Shown here: in pieces, positions 22,747-34,378 of the stretch | Numbering within the stretch: the stretch's first letter is position 1 | Layout of the letters: each line of letters starts with the position of its first letter | Position numbers and translations under genes: made by a program | The notes under the pieces: model-generated | What the model was told of the DNA's origin: nothing | The model's database searches: none | Seen by the model: only the letters and a program-made list of their open reading frames with translations | DNA from: Nemertoderma westbladi | Taxonomy: Eukaryota; Xenacoelomorpha; Nemertodermatida; Nemertodermatidae | Reading direction: 5' to 3' | NCBI GenBank assembly: GCA_032718475.1 | Contig: JAUCBJ010007289.1 | Span: 1 to 64,000, forward strand | DNA length: 64,000 nt

Positions 22747-25700
22747 CAACATATGGAGTGGGTGTGTGACTCTATTATTTTATATTATTTTATTATTTTT
22801 ATATTTATGTATGTATTACTATGTAATTCTATTATAATCGTTTTCTTTAATTTTATTCAGTAGAATGTTATTTTAGCGATTATTTAGTAGATTAGTGCAA
22901 TATATATTCGCGTTTATTACTTAATTACGTATATATTATATTTAATGCGACGGCAAGAAATAATTCTTTTCCTTCTTCCTTACTGTCCGTATTACATTAC
23001 AAATACGTAACTACAGTAAGATGAAATGTCCGTACTTATTAAAGTACAATAAAGCCACTACTATATTCAAGTATTATTGGTAGGCAGAGTATTAGGAATG
23101 CAAAGTTCAGATCCTCGTGTCTCGGCTAAACCAAGCTCTGGGTAGACCTTGGAAACGACTTGCCTCTTCACACTGACATTGCTTCGTGCGATATTGCTCT
23201 CATACCGTATATTAAATAATACATATAGTAGCGTGATGTCCCTTTAACAGTAGCGTATAACGCAAAATAAATCTGTTAAACCCTTTGACCATCTGTAATT
23301 CTAGTCGATTAAGATATCGTGGCACCCACCGATATACTTGAAAGACAAATTATAGAATCAGTGGTTAACGTCCCCAGACAAGTTCTGGAATAAATCGGTG
23401 CCCATCTCAAATATTAATTATTTAATATTTGCAAATCTAATAAGTCAAAATCTGTAAAATTCAGATCCTTCAACGATTCTAGTCAATTAAGATATCGTAG
23501 CATTTACCGATATTCTTAAAAAGACAATTTTCATAGAATTAAGGATCTTGTGTCCCCAGACATGTTCTAGAATCAAAATATGTCTATTTAATTATCAAAT
23601 AATAAAATTTCAGGGAATAAATTTAAATTCATGTCTTTTAATGAATTTAATAAATTGCCATTTTACGCAATTTATAACATTCCCAAAATTCCATTAATTA
23701 ATAGATCAAGGGAGCGGAGATTTATATTATTATGCGTATGCGTGTACGAAAGTCTCCCAAACATAGTCAATAGCCGATAAAATTCATAAAGTCATATATA
23801 AAACAGGACATTGACTATTAAAGAATTACTATTAAATAACATCCCAGATCTGTATGCATTGGAATTACCCTAATTCTACCGCTAGCTTTACATAATGTCA
23901 CCATAGTAACAACCACGCTAGAATTAGAATTGAGTTAAAAGAACAATAGAAAGCTTGTCCCATTGAATAGCATAGGGAATAAATAGTGCACTGATAGTAT
24001 CAAAGGATACATAATAATACAGTGACATTCTGGAAGGCATTGACTAACGGACAAGTGACCCGAGTGTGTGTAATTTGTGACAAGTTGTGTGTGTGGTATT
24101 TGTGAGTTTATAGGCGAATGTTACTACTAAGGTGTGTTTACAGTAGCGAGTCGCAATTGTGAAAGTAACCCTAACTCTCCAGTAAGAACCTGAGGTGTAT
24201 CTAAGCCTTTGGGACGGACAGTCGAGTGACTTGTGCCGGTTGTCGTTGTCGTTGTGCGGCTACGTCGTTGGCGAAAGTACAGCGGCGACGACACATCGGT
24301 GCTGAGGATCTCGCACTGTCTGGGGGCTGATTGGGGTAGGCAGCGACGCTCGCTAGCCTAAATATAAACTCATTATAATATTAATAAAATCATATATAGC
24401 AGATATGACGGAGTTGATAGAAGATGGTCTTGGTCAGGGAGCGATATACTCTACTTTTACAAGCGTTTGTTGATAGCTTAATACGCGGCGACGTTAGTCC
24501 AACTGCTGCGGAGGACGATGGTCGTTATATCGAACCGCCAATGTCCCAAGAGCAGCTCTCGCGAGAGTTGGACTATAGAAAATTCGCTGCTCGATATATG
24601 CAGCGTAATGGTACGTATATGGGCTTCTTAACTACTGGTCATCCTATCGATTTACATAATACGGACTATGTCGACTATATATCCTGCCCAGCGGAGTCGG
24701 AACCATAAACTGAAATTCGAATGTGAAAATTCTATTCGAAATCGACTCGAAAGAAAAGACACTAAAGAAACAAATAAACGCGGTAACTCCAACGTATATT
24801 TGGAATTCTTGATAGAAGCATTGTAACAACAAATAAATATCACCCGCGTTTCCCCTACCAGACGTGCGTCTTTGGTATTATTACGATAAATGCCCTAGAC
24901 CCAGCCAATAAACGGAAAGACATAAACATCCACGGAAACGTTGTGTTAAACACAGTTGTGCTCGTTATATTTACTGGAGTTTCGAGCGAAACTTGTTTGA
25001 CGTATCACCTATGCTCACTCGGTTCGAACGATCCTGGAGTAAACCTACGATCAGAGTCCCGGAATACTCGGTCAAACCTCCTCATTCCTTAGTTGGACCT
25101 CAGACCTGCGATCCTGGTGGTGTCGCGGATCCTCGCGGACTGTATTCACTGTTCAAAGATCTAGTGCTACCCTAACAATTAATCGGTAACACTCCGACAG
25201 TGATTTCTAGCTAGCTGCCCATCTACCTAGCCGGATTGGGACGCGGACATTTAATATCGCCGTTTAACCCTTACCATCGTCCCGTCCCGGCTTAACACGA
25301 TATAACCTGTCACCAAAGTGGCGGAGAACGTTGTACCAAACGAGTTAAACGCTATTCTACAAAGATCAGAAAGGAAACCTGCGTTTGTTCAGATAAACGT
25401 AAGTTGTAACAGCAAGTCCAAGCGATAAACGAATTGTCTTTATCTCAGTTCGATTGTAAAATCCAGAATCTCTAAGAAGATATCGAACTTAGGCAACCCC
25501 ATTCTCTGCGAGAGTTTTTGGATGAACGTATCCAGCTACGAGCGGAGGAAAATCAGCTCGAGGAGAAGCATATCGAAACGGCGGATACCCCGACCATAAT
25601 GCTACACCTTCTGATGCAATCATATTGCACCCTTCACCCAGGATTTATAGCCCTCCTAGTAAAGTGGCTCGCCCCAAAGAGAAAAGGACTCTTGCTAGCC

Positions 25701-25818
25701 TCAAAAACTGCGTAAACGCCGTCTGCGTAAGAAAGACTAACTGTTTAGAGTATCTTTATATTTTAGAAACTGTGATTTGTTATATTTTATAGACTTAAAT
25801 CCCATTTTCTGGGAGCGG
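22747..25818 (+). other. BEL-like element 3' internal region, no integrase seen
   Basis: About 3.1 kb precedes the 3' LTR. A ~120-bp block at about 23280-23400 is repeated, diverged, at about 23460-23580 (each with GATTAAGATATCGT-like and GTCCCCAGACA phrases). A purine-rich GGGAGCGG lies directly before the LTR (25811-25818) and may be the polypurine tract. No integrase or envelope motif was found in any frame. Confidence 0.55.
24424..24708 (+). other. 94-codon open frame in the element's 3' region
   Basis: The ATG-started frame is acidic and contains RYMQRNGTYMGFLTTGHP. I recognise no family, signal peptide or membrane segment. It lies where integrase would normally end or an extra ORF would sit. 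It may be a residual coding piece or chance. Confidence 0.25.
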
Positions 25819-27059
25819 TGTAAAAGCTTTTGCGTCATTAACCGGTTATTTTCCCTTAAAGTACTCTGTAGTTGGTTTGCCAGGCATAAAAAGGCCGTGT
25901 CCTTGCTGTACTGGTGTTTTAGAGGACATAAAAGTCATTTCTTCTGTATTTGAACTGTATTTGTACTTTAGAGGACATAATCTGCAATTTCATGACGTAA
26001 AAAGCTCGATACTCTTGAAAACAGTGTCGCTACCATGACGACGGCTAACGGCTGATATTGCCACGTTGCAGCTTTCTGTATCTGCCAATAGGATTTGAGT
26101 TGGCTTTGATTTTGACCTATCACAGAGCTACTGAACTGAATTTTCCTATCTCACTGCTCTTTCTCTGTGTTGGACGGGAGCTTCGTAGAATAAGGGTAGC
26201 TGGTATTCTTATAGTTATTCTTATCAGTGATCAGTGTTGTTGGTGATTCTAAGCCAGGAAGAACGGCTTTAGAGTATTTTGTGCTTTTATGCTTTAGCCT
26301 TACACTAGTAGGCTTAATTATAAGGACATATATCCTTTATCTGCATAACATCCATAAATGCGGCATACCATACCAAATCATTTATACCTTAACTTTACTG
26401 ATTTTGCTGTCGGTTATTCATTATATTTGTTGATGAATTATTATATTGGAATAACGAGAAATAACCCCGAAAACCCAATATTCTTGATATACCGAAGGTA
26501 AGAGAGAAGGGTTACATATAACGATTGTGACTTATGTTAAAGTGGTTTGAAGTGAATCTAATGTTATTTGATATACCCTACATGAGCCAGTCTGTGTTCC
26601 TTTTATATGTGACTAAAATCAGTGAAGATCGGCAGATTAGTGTGCAGTATTGTGCAGCATTGTGTATGAGTGAAACTGATAAAGAAGCATTTCCTAAAGA
26701 ATGCGACATATATGTGAATTATAACTGAGCCATATCGTTGTGAGTAGTTTAAGTCATAACTCTGTTTATATAGATAGAGCGCCACGTCCTAAAGGAACCG
26801 TTAATATTCCCCGAAGGTGAATAATATTGTCAGAGATTATATAATACTGTCAGTCGAATAATACATTAGGCTTACATAGCAATACGATTAAGCCGTCGAA
26901 GTCAATCTCCCGGGTATATCCAACGGGTGAATGATCGCGCACAGATTGGTTTCAACTAGTGTAGTGAATCAAATACTTGTCAGAGGCTAAAGCGATTTAT
27001 TATCTAGAAGACATCCTAATTTGGCGGGTTAAACTGCCAAAGGTCTGAAAGCGCGAACA
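25819..27059 (+). repeat. 3' LTR
   Basis: 1241 bp, nearly identical to 15746-16986. Differences seen: one extra base near 25944, one missing A near 26461 that turns AATAAA into AATAAC, and A/G near 26809. Confidence 0.9.
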
Positions 27060-27064
27060 CTCGC
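27060..27064 (+). repeat. 5-bp target duplication of the BEL-like element, right
   Basis: CTCGC; the duplicated backbone then resumes (AGTTATTCAACC) exactly as in unit 1 at 4930. Confidence 0.85.
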
Positions 27065-28390
27065 AGTTATTCAACCTAACAGTGTATGAAACAAGATGAA
27101 GCTAAGAGCAAGGATGAAATATACCAGTGGACCCTGGCGGTTCTCAAACTTACAACAAATAGATTTTAAGCCTGGGGGGCGCCCAAACTAAACCCACACT
27201 TATTCTATAGACACAAGTTGTTAGAATGAAGGATGTCACAGACTAGGCGGTCCCATACTAGAGGGGGAGAGGGGAGGGTGGGTGGGTATTGGTACATGAC
27301 CCTTCCCCATTTGAAAAAAATATTAAGAACGAACTGTTTAATTTAATAATATATATATTTTGATTACAAATCAAGTTCAAATCAAGTACAAATCAATCAA
27401 AGATAGAATTATAAAACAATAAAAATAACACATTAATCCTAAAATTCCTAAACACCTAATAAACATACCGGCACCTAAAATTGTCGTTTGCTTCCTCATA
27501 AATTCGCCAAATCCTATTATTGATCCTCCACTGACCTCCCTTAATATGTCATAATCGCATGTTGGCTATCACTAGAGACCCCCATGGTTCTCGCATGGAT
27601 TTATAGGTTTTATCTTTTGGTTAGGATTAGTTTGTCGAGCCCAAACCATAATTAATTACTGTAAAATTGACATAACCATAAGCTTTAAGTCATGAGCCTC
27701 TAATCTAAGAAACTTTGTGGAATTCAGGACCCTTGCTGTTGGCCATCGTCAGCGACAAAGGACATGACTGGCATTGCAATTGCAAACAGTTATCAGCTGT
27801 TATGTTACTAGGCAACAAATCAAACATTATTCAGTACACATTTAAATAGGTAACACCTGGTTCATGCCTGGTTGCAGAATCAGACTTTGTATTTTGTACC
27901 GGTAGTTCTGTAGTATATTGTATGTACTGAATGAAGTCTGCAAGTATGATAGAGGCCTACTGATACTGCAGCGTACGTCGCGGATAAGGGTCAACTGACC
28001 CTCTGACAGTGCAATGCTCCAGTGTCAGTCAATAGGCCTAATTATTACCTGATTACCGTTGGTTGGTAATTGTTTCATTCGAATAGATAGCAGAGCAGGT
28101 AGACCACGCCATCCCAAGCCACACCAGGCTCAACCAAGCAATGTTGGGCAATTTGATCCATTATGACTTGTGTGTAAAATGCCAAATGGTTTATAAAATT
28201 AACAGTCGGACAGCCAGACAGCGCAGTTAATTCGGAAAATGCGCGAAGCTGTTTTTTTTTGTCATTTTACCGATAGCCGATAGGCCTACTTCTTTAATTT
28301 AATTTCGCCCTTGTTCACTTTTCTAATATAAATTATACTACCATGTACCGGTGCCGGAAATTAAATGCGAGCGAAGAGTAGCGAAGGCGA

Positions 28391-29174
28391 CATTTTGTAA
28401 AATTTTTGTGCATTTTTTAAACAAAATATACTTTTTTTAAACAACCGGTAATGTTTTGCTTTTTATCTCAACCAGTCTTTTTCGGATAGTCAGTGTTTTG
28501 TTGTCACTACACAACTAAAACACCAGTATACAACTACACTCTTCAAGGGGGGGTAGGGAAGGTAGGTAGGTAAACGCTACGCTTACACACGCCTTCACAC
28601 CTACACCTATTTATCGGCTCGGCATGCTAGTAATAAAGAAGCAGGTTACAGAGATGGGTTGAGTGGAACAAAACAATAATCGAGAGTTAGAAATATTGTA
28701 GAAAATCAAATTTAATTGAGAATCCACAGCCAGATGTATAGGCCTATCGGCTTGCGCCCTACGGTACATGCATGTGTGTGTAGGCGTAACGTTTAATCCC
28801 TCTCTTCAAGTTGTGTGCCGGTAGTTACCGAGTTAGTGAATTTGCAAGTAGGTCTTTAACAGAAACCATTGTACAAGAGTTGTCCTTGACCTTGGCCTGC
28901 AGCCTATAGCTTTCTGGATCAGAAATACAGTACATCAAGGCAGATGCCAGATTTTATGATGAAATATTGATTTAACTACTGTATTGAAGTTGTGTTGTAT
29001 AAAGTAACGTAGCCTGACATTTTCGGCACTGTTCTCTCTGATTCTAATACCAGTGCAGTATAGCTTACTGAAACTTTATGTAATTAATTATTTATATTCG
29101 TATACCGGTATGTGTTGGTGTAGATATTCATATTTGGTGTTTATAAAACAATAAATATAATGTAATTTGTGGCA
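28391..29174. other. CCDC57 upstream region
   Basis: Single-copy-looking sequence after the duplication end. A TATTTATA-type AT-rich stretch and an in-frame TAA at 29163-29165 precede the CCDC57 start. No promoter can be asserted. Confidence 0.35.
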
Positions 29175-31943
29175 ATGTCTGACAGTGATTTTCAAGATAT
29201 CGATGGGTTGAGAGAACTGGTTTCTGTAAAGGAGAGAGAATGGAAGGAAGTAGAAACTCTTCGAATTAAATCTTTAGAAGAAACTATTCAGAATTGTCGC
29301 CATGAATATACTCAACTTAATAAGAAATTTATGTTGCTTAAGAAAGATTTTAAGTATAATCTCAAACTTATTTCTGAAAGAGATTGTGAATTAGAGCAAT
29401 ATGATGAGGATGTTACAAAACTAAAGATTGAGTCCACAGAGAAGGACAAAGAAATTAGTGAACTTAAAATAGTACTGGATGGAATAAGACAAAAACAACT
29501 ATCTGAAAAGCGATCAATTGATGATATTAAGGATCATTTTCAAGGTCGCGTCGTAGAAATTCAAACAGATTTCGACAGGTACAAAGCAGAAAAGGATGAG
29601 TTATTTGCCAATGAACAAGATAGACATTCTAAAGAGAAGCGTGATATTGATAAGAAATTGATTGAGTGCCAGTTAATGTTGGAATACCAGAAACACGAAA
29701 TGAGTTTGGCATACGATGACATGTCGAGCAATAAGGATCGCGAATGGCAACTACGATTCGACGAATCGGACAACAAGGTGATGGCTGCTGAGCTTAGAGC
29801 TAGAGTACTTCAGAATGACTATGAAAGGGTTTCGAAATATCTAGAAAGCAAAACTAATTTGGTTGGAAATTTAGAATCTAAAGTTTCTGATTTAGAAAAA
29901 CAAATTCGTACTAAACATTGGGAAATCACGGACAATAAGTGTATTTTAGAAGCTGAACTAAACGGAATGCGCCAAAAATTAGTGGAGTCAGATGATAACA
30001 GATATAAAATTCAGGTTGATTATGATAAAAAGATGAATCAACTTGATAAAGATAACAGAGAGTTGGTTAGTCGTTTAGAAAATGTAAAGGAGAGTCAGGA
30101 AGTTCGTATTCAAGAATTCATCAGGAGAATTAACAGCCTTGAAGCCGAAATTGGAAATGAGAGGGATAAATGCGCAGAGTTGACGAGGCTTATGAATGAC
30201 CACGATGATGTAGGCGAAAAGATTCAGAGTGAGCTTCGTTGTAAAATACAAGAGTTGAAGTTAGATTCGGATCGGAGGTTGAAATCCGATTGTCGGGATA
30301 ACGTCAACAAAGACTTAGAATTACAATCACTTCGGGAGGAAAGCATGAAGCTGCGATCGGCCCAGGTTATTAAAGATAAAGATATTGAATTTTATAAGAG
30401 GGAATTAGAGAAAGCGTCAGAAAATCATTGCGAAAGTCTTGCTGAGAAGGAGGAAGTTGAATTGAACTGGAAGAAACGATTACAGAGACAGATGACGGAG
30501 CGAGACGCTGATAATGAGAAACTCGTGAAGAATATTAGTCGTGCGAGAGACGATGCGATGGCCGAATGTCGCGAGTTAAAGAGACAATTAGTGGCTAAAG
30601 ATGGTTTGGTGAAAGTTATAAAGACCGAGAGAGACCAAGCACTGCGACATGAAGGCCGCACATCTACGGACCCAATGACGTCCGACATTCTGCAACAAAT
30701 TGGCAAAGAGAATGAAGGATTGAGACGGATTGTCGCTCTAATGAGACGAGAGATGGAGGAATTAGCGACAAATTTACCAGAAATGTCGGATTGTTCGGCA
30801 GACCTACCTATTAGTGAGGAATACGTTAAAGTGATAGAGAAAGAACTGCGGGAGCTCAAGGTGAATCTTCATCGGGTCAGTGAAACGGGGAGAGATGCCA
30901 GCGAGTTGCACCAAAACGAGCTGGTTAAAATGGAGACCACGATATCGCGATTAGCCAATGAAAACACGGAACTCAATAAACGTATAGAAGTCATGAGAGC
31001 GAGAATTCTGGAATTAGAAAGTAGTTTAAACGCGAAGTTTAAAGGGGAATCTGTTGAGTCTATCGAACTTTTCGATCTGCGGAACCAAGTTAATCAACTG
31101 AAGAGTGTCGTGTTACCTGGGAATTTACGGGAACCGCAAGACGATCTGAGTAGTAAGTTGGTTCGTCAGGCGGAGATGGTAGGGGAGTTAAAGAGGCGTT
31201 TGGAGGAATCGGTTCGGTGTATCGGGCAACTCGTACAGGAGAAAGAACAGCTGATCGAGAGCGGGAACCGGTTGAGAGCGGAGTTAGCCGGTATGAGGGA
31301 GGGAAGTAATCCCTGGGATGGGGTCTCTAGCAACCGGGGTGGGGTCCTTAGCAACCGGGGTGGGGTCCATAGCAGCCGGGATGAGGTCCCTAGCAACCGT
31401 GATGGGGTCCCTGGCAACTGCGGTGTGGTCCCTAGTAACCGGGGTGGGTTCCATAGCAACCGAGATGGAGACCCTAACAACAGGGATGGGGTCCATAGCA
31501 ACCACCCAGGGGACCAGCCGACGAAACTCAGTGAATACGAGGACACCGAATACCGAAATGTAAAGGAAACTTTATTTAAAGAAACTCGAAACTTAACCAA
31601 AGAACTGGGAATTAACCCGTCGTCCATGGTTACGGATCCAAGGTTATTAAACCCCTCGTTGATGTCTTCCTTGTCTTCCTTGGACGACGTCTGGAGGGTC
31701 TTAGAGGAAACTCCCCCCCGAATCGACTCCCTGCGTGATGAAAGTATCAAGTCGAAGGTGACAGGTGTTAATGACGTCATTTCCGGGGTTGTGGGTGACG
31801 GTGTTTGCGGTACTAAAGCGGCTCTGGGTATCCGTAAAGGTAAACCGGCGTATCGGCCGGACCAGAGGGTCTCGAAGTCAAAGCGAAACACCTTAGTGAG
31901 GAACTATAACATAAAAGAGGATTCTATTTATAGTAAACGTTAG
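29175..31943 (+). CDS. CCDC57: CCDC57, centrosomal/centriolar-satellite coiled-coil protein
   Basis: CCDC57 is known from vertebrates as a microtubule- and satellite-associated coiled-coil protein that works with CEP63 in centriole duplication and mitosis. The frame gives about 922 aa from an ATG at 29175, directly after an in-frame TAA at 29163. It matches the family in length and order: a KEREWKEVE start; FKYNLKLISERDCELEQYDE near residue 59; a long heptad-rich coil to ~500; ENEGLRRIVALMRREMEEL near 513; EEYVKVIEKELRELK near 549; and GQLVQEKEQLIESGNRLRAE near 682. Residues ~714-778 are low complexity (Ser-Asn-Arg-Gly-Gly-Val-type octads), encoded by a 24-bp minisatellite. The frame is entirely intronless, unlike the many-exon vertebrate gene. 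No poly-A tract follows the stop. The assignment rests on recalled family motifs, not a search. Confidence 0.82.
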   Translation: MSDSDFQDIDGLRELVSVKEREWKEVETLRIKSLEETIQNCRHEYTQLNKKFMLLKKDFKYNLKLISERDCELEQYDEDVTKLKIESTEKDKEISELKIVLDGIRQKQLSEKRSIDDIKDHFQGRVVEIQTDFDRYKAEKDELFANEQDRHSKEKRDIDKKLIECQLMLEYQKHEMSLAYDDMSSNKDREWQLRFDESDNKVMAAELRARVLQNDYERVSKYLESKTNLVGNLESKVSDLEKQIRTKHWEITDNKCILEAELNGMRQKLVESDDNRYKIQVDYDKKMNQLDKDNRELVSRLENVKESQEVRIQEFIRRINSLEAEIGNERDKCAELTRLMNDHDDVGEKIQSELRCKIQELKLDSDRRLKSDCRDNVNKDLELQSLREESMKLRSAQVIKDKDIEFYKRELEKASENHCESLAEKEEVELNWKKRLQRQMTERDADNEKLVKNISRARDDAMAECRELKRQLVAKDGLVKVIKTERDQALRHEGRTSTDPMTSDILQQIGKENEGLRRIVALMRREMEELATNLPEMSDCSADLPISEEYVKVIEKELRELKVNLHRVSETGRDASELHQNELVKMETTISRLANENTELNKRIEVMRARILELESSLNAKFKGESVESIELFDLRNQVNQLKSVVLPGNLREPQDDLSSKLVRQAEMVGELKRRLEESVRCIGQLVQEKEQLIESGNRLRAELAGMREGSNPWDGVSSNRGGVLSNRGGVHSSRDEVPSNRDGVPGNCGVVPSNRGGFHSNRDGDPNNRDGVHSNHPGDQPTKLSEYEDTEYRNVKETLFKETRNLTKELGINPSSMVTDPRLLNPSLMSSLSSLDDVWRVLEETPPRIDSLRDESIKSKVTGVNDVISGVVGDGVCGTKAALGIRKGKPAYRPDQRVSKSKRNTLVRNYNIKEDSIYSKR
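31312..31512 (+). repeat. Coding minisatellite in CCDC57, 24-bp unit
   Basis: About eight imperfect units of a GGGGTCCCTAGCAACCGGGAT type keep the frame, each adding eight residues (S/H-N-R-G/D-G-V-P/L-S). The array also leaves two other frames open, which creates shadow ORFs. Confidence 0.8.
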
Positions 31944-32039
31944 AACCTCCAATGTTGTTACTGTAAATATTTTGGGGAATAATTATTTTATTCTTAAATT
32001 GATACTTTTTCGCTTGAATTTACACCAAAATCGGGAGAA

Positions 32040-32690
32040 AAATTTCACTTTTATTCCCTAGGGAAAAAAAGTAACCCATAGGATTACATTGATTTTACTT
32101 TTTTCCCGGCAAAAAAAGTAAGTTAAAATATTTTTGGTAGAATTTCTTAAGTTTTATTACATGGGTTGAAACAAGAGCGTCGACTTAGAAACGGTTTGCA
32201 AGTAATTTGAGCAAAATCCATTCAAACCTTCAAAAGTTATTGCAAGTTTAGTGTCTGCAAGAAGGCGTACACCAAAACGAAACTCAATATCCAATATTGG
32301 GTTGTGTTTAGCGGCTCTCTAGTTACGTAATAAATATTCGAGAACATTAAATTATTTTACATTGAGTAAGGCAACATCATGAGTTGAAGAGTACAATAAT
32401 TAGAATCGCAGTAACTATGGAAGCAATATAGTGAAATACTGCAGATCAATTTATTTTGTAACACTTACTTCGTTCAATCTTTTATTGAAGAATTGAGCAA
32501 CAAAAAGTGCCAATTTAAGAATAATATTACGTATTACATGTGGAAAAAAAACGTAGAACATTTTTTTTCGATATTCTCTCGACCCTTTATTAACCTCGCT
32601 TGCGCTCGGTAAATAAAATGTCTCGAAAATACTGAAACAAAATTTTAACTTTTTTTCCCCAAGTAATATATAATTATTTATTAACATATT
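32040..32690 (+). repeat. Dispersed repeat, inverted relative to the 2240-2580 copy
   Basis: It contains paired CCCTAGGGAAAAAAA and TTTTTTCCCGGC blocks near 32055 and 32105, and a CGACCCTTTATTAACCTCGC stretch near 32579 that matches 2310-2335 in reverse complement. No gene. Confidence 0.55.
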
Positions 32691-32728
32691 CTCCACTGAT
32701 GTTGCTTATCCTACAGACCGTCTAACAA

Positions 32729-32759
<31 letters not shown>

Positions 32760-33010
32760 CCATAAAATCAATATTTTTAATTTTTCTTTTTCAGAAGCAT
32801 TTATTATCCTGCATAATCTTGTACACGTTTAACTTTCGTTTATTGTTTTGGTTCCAATAATACACCTCTGTAACCTGCTCATTTACTAAACTGCCTACAA
32901 ATACACTATTATTTCTGTGTTTGTAGCAATTCCAATTTAATCCCCATTTAGTTTTTGCTGAGGGGAGGGATGGGGTGGTGTGTTGTACTCCCCCCCCCCC
33001 CCCCCCTAAA
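32729..33010. repeat. R1-related fragment bordered by C26 and C17 runs
   Basis: Runs of C lie at 32729-32754 and 32990-33006. Between them, TTTATTGTTTTGGTT and TAACCTGCTC blocks resemble the reverse complement of repeat family R1. The fragment is strongly diverged. Confidence 0.45.
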
Positions 33011-33210
33011 CTACCATTCGTATTTTTGCAGAGATTGGGTTTAGTTTCTATATTTTTTTATTGTATATAATTAATCATTAACAAACATATTTTTGGTCAA
33101 TTATACAAGCGAATGAAATGAATTATTTATTTGATTTTAGTTTCCGCGGTACTAATAAAAATACAAGACGATCCGTACTTTATCGGCAAAGCAATTGTCG
33201 GGACTATACT

Positions 33211-33386
33211 AACAGCCGTATACTATAACAGCCGTATACTATAACAGCCGTATACTATAACAGCCGTATACTATAACAGCCGTATACTATAACAGCCGTA
33301 TACTATAACAGCCGTATACTATAACAGCCGTATACTATAACAGCCGTATACTATAACAGCCGTATACTATAACAGCCGTATACTAG
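33211..33386 (+). repeat. 16-bp tandem repeat, 11 copies
   Basis: Exact units of AACAGCCGTATACTAT, about eleven in a row with no variation seen. Each unit contains the palindrome GTATAC. Confidence 0.9.
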
Positions 33387-33474
33387 CATTACACAAGTAT
33401 GTTTTATTGCGTAACAAGATAAAGACGATGTAGGCCTAGTTTAACTTGTGTAACAAGATATACGTTAGGAGGAT

Positions 33475-33500
33475 GGGGGGGGGGGGGGGGGGGGGGGGGG
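33475..33500 (+). repeat. Poly-G run (26)
   Basis: Uninterrupted G homopolymer. Similar G or C runs occur at 3505-3529, 32729-32754, 35919-35939 and 56970-56988. Confidence 0.9.
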
Positions 33501-34250
33501 TGCAGCGACCCAATTACAACTTTTCATTTTGCTATTTCTCCAGCCTAAAATTGAGTGAAAATTGAATTTAGTGATACGAAGCATAGTCTGGGATTGGCCA
33601 ATCTAATTTTTTTTCAAAAAGTATTGGCACTTTAGCGGCCAAAAGGGCTTTTTTCCCAAAAACATTATTTCTTGAACAATTTTCATTTTATTTTATTGAG
33701 TTCAAATTTGGTGAATCGATTCAATTCATGGTTGCATCTAATGCTGTCGAGTAATTTTGTTTTGTCTGAAATTTATCTGGGGCCATTTTATACACGAAAA
33801 GGCCCAAATAGTGCCGTTTTTGGGGCCTCAAATTGCTCGAAGAAAAGTATTATTTTGAAATTAAGAATTGTTCGAGAATTAGACTTTTTCATAAAAAAAA
33901 TACATTCTAAGATTCATGGGTTTAAAGTTTAAGGAAAAATTCTAAATTTCCAGCTACATGTATTTTAGATAATACCATCTTTCTTTGTTAGACAATAACT
34001 TTGTCATAAATGATTGAATTTTAACGAAATTTTTCGAATAGCTAATAATATAACATATTAAACATCCATTTATAAATTATTGTATTCATATGTGTTCGTA
34101 GGCAGCCTTTTTGTGAAAAATGCCTTATTAAATTGAAAATATCGAACGATATCAAATATCACTTGTCAAAAAAATAGACTAGCTCTTACCTTTGGGCTTA
34201 TAACTTGAGTTTGAGAAAAGATATGAGAAAATGCTTGCAGATTTGAAATC
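33501..34250. other. Region downstream of RAB24, nothing recognised
   Basis: AT-rich sequence without motif-bearing frames or repeats that I could match elsewhere in the window. Confidence 0.4.
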
Positions 34251-34254
34251 ACCA

Positions 34255-34260
34255 TTTATT
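34255..34260 (-). promoter_or_regulatory. Candidate poly(A) signal for RAB24
   Basis: AATAAA on the minus strand, about 120 bases past the RAB24 stop codon. Position fits; use is not shown. Confidence 0.45.
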
Positions 34261-34378
34261 TGGCACAGGATATGACCATAATTTATGTGTAAAAAGATGT
34301 AAGTTAACTTCTGTAACGTGATTTATGATAACTTGGGTAACAATGTACTGTACTTTAATTTGCACAACAAGAAATACG

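Larger units (their letters stand above)
15746..27059 (+). mobile_element. Young, non-autonomous BEL/Pao-like LTR retrotransposon
   Basis: This 11,314-bp element has two 1241-bp LTRs that begin TG and end CA, a 5-bp CTCGC target duplication and a confirmed empty site. By eye the LTRs differ at only about three positions (two single-base indels and one substitution), so insertion is recent. The order is LTR, 2.25-kb non-coding leader, ORF1, overlapping ORF2 (Gag, zinc knuckles, aspartic protease, then the tail of RNase H), 3.1 kb without recognisable genes, LTR. The RT core and integrase are missing, so another element must have supplied them. Classification as BEL/Pao rests on the Gag domain, triple knuckle and RNase H tail motifs. 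Confidence 0.88.
13104..28390 (+). repeat. Tandem segmental duplication, unit 2
   Basis: This is the backbone homologous to unit 1: 13104-15745 and 27060-27155 correspond to 2840-5020, and 27156-28390 to 10107-13100. It lacks unit 1's 5.1-kb private block and its 966-bp element. It carries the inverted tRNA-derived pair and the BEL-like element instead. A stretch at 27471-28016 replaces unit 1's foldback element. Confidence 0.8.

Noticed and set aside
31166-31891. 241-codon minus-strand frame opposite CCDC57
   Set aside because: It lies wholly within the conserved CCDC57 frame and its openness comes from the minisatellite and codon bias of the sense strand.
33211-33386. CRISPR-like regular repeats
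   Set aside because: Units are directly adjacent with no spacers, in a eukaryotic genome. It is an ordinary tandem repeat.
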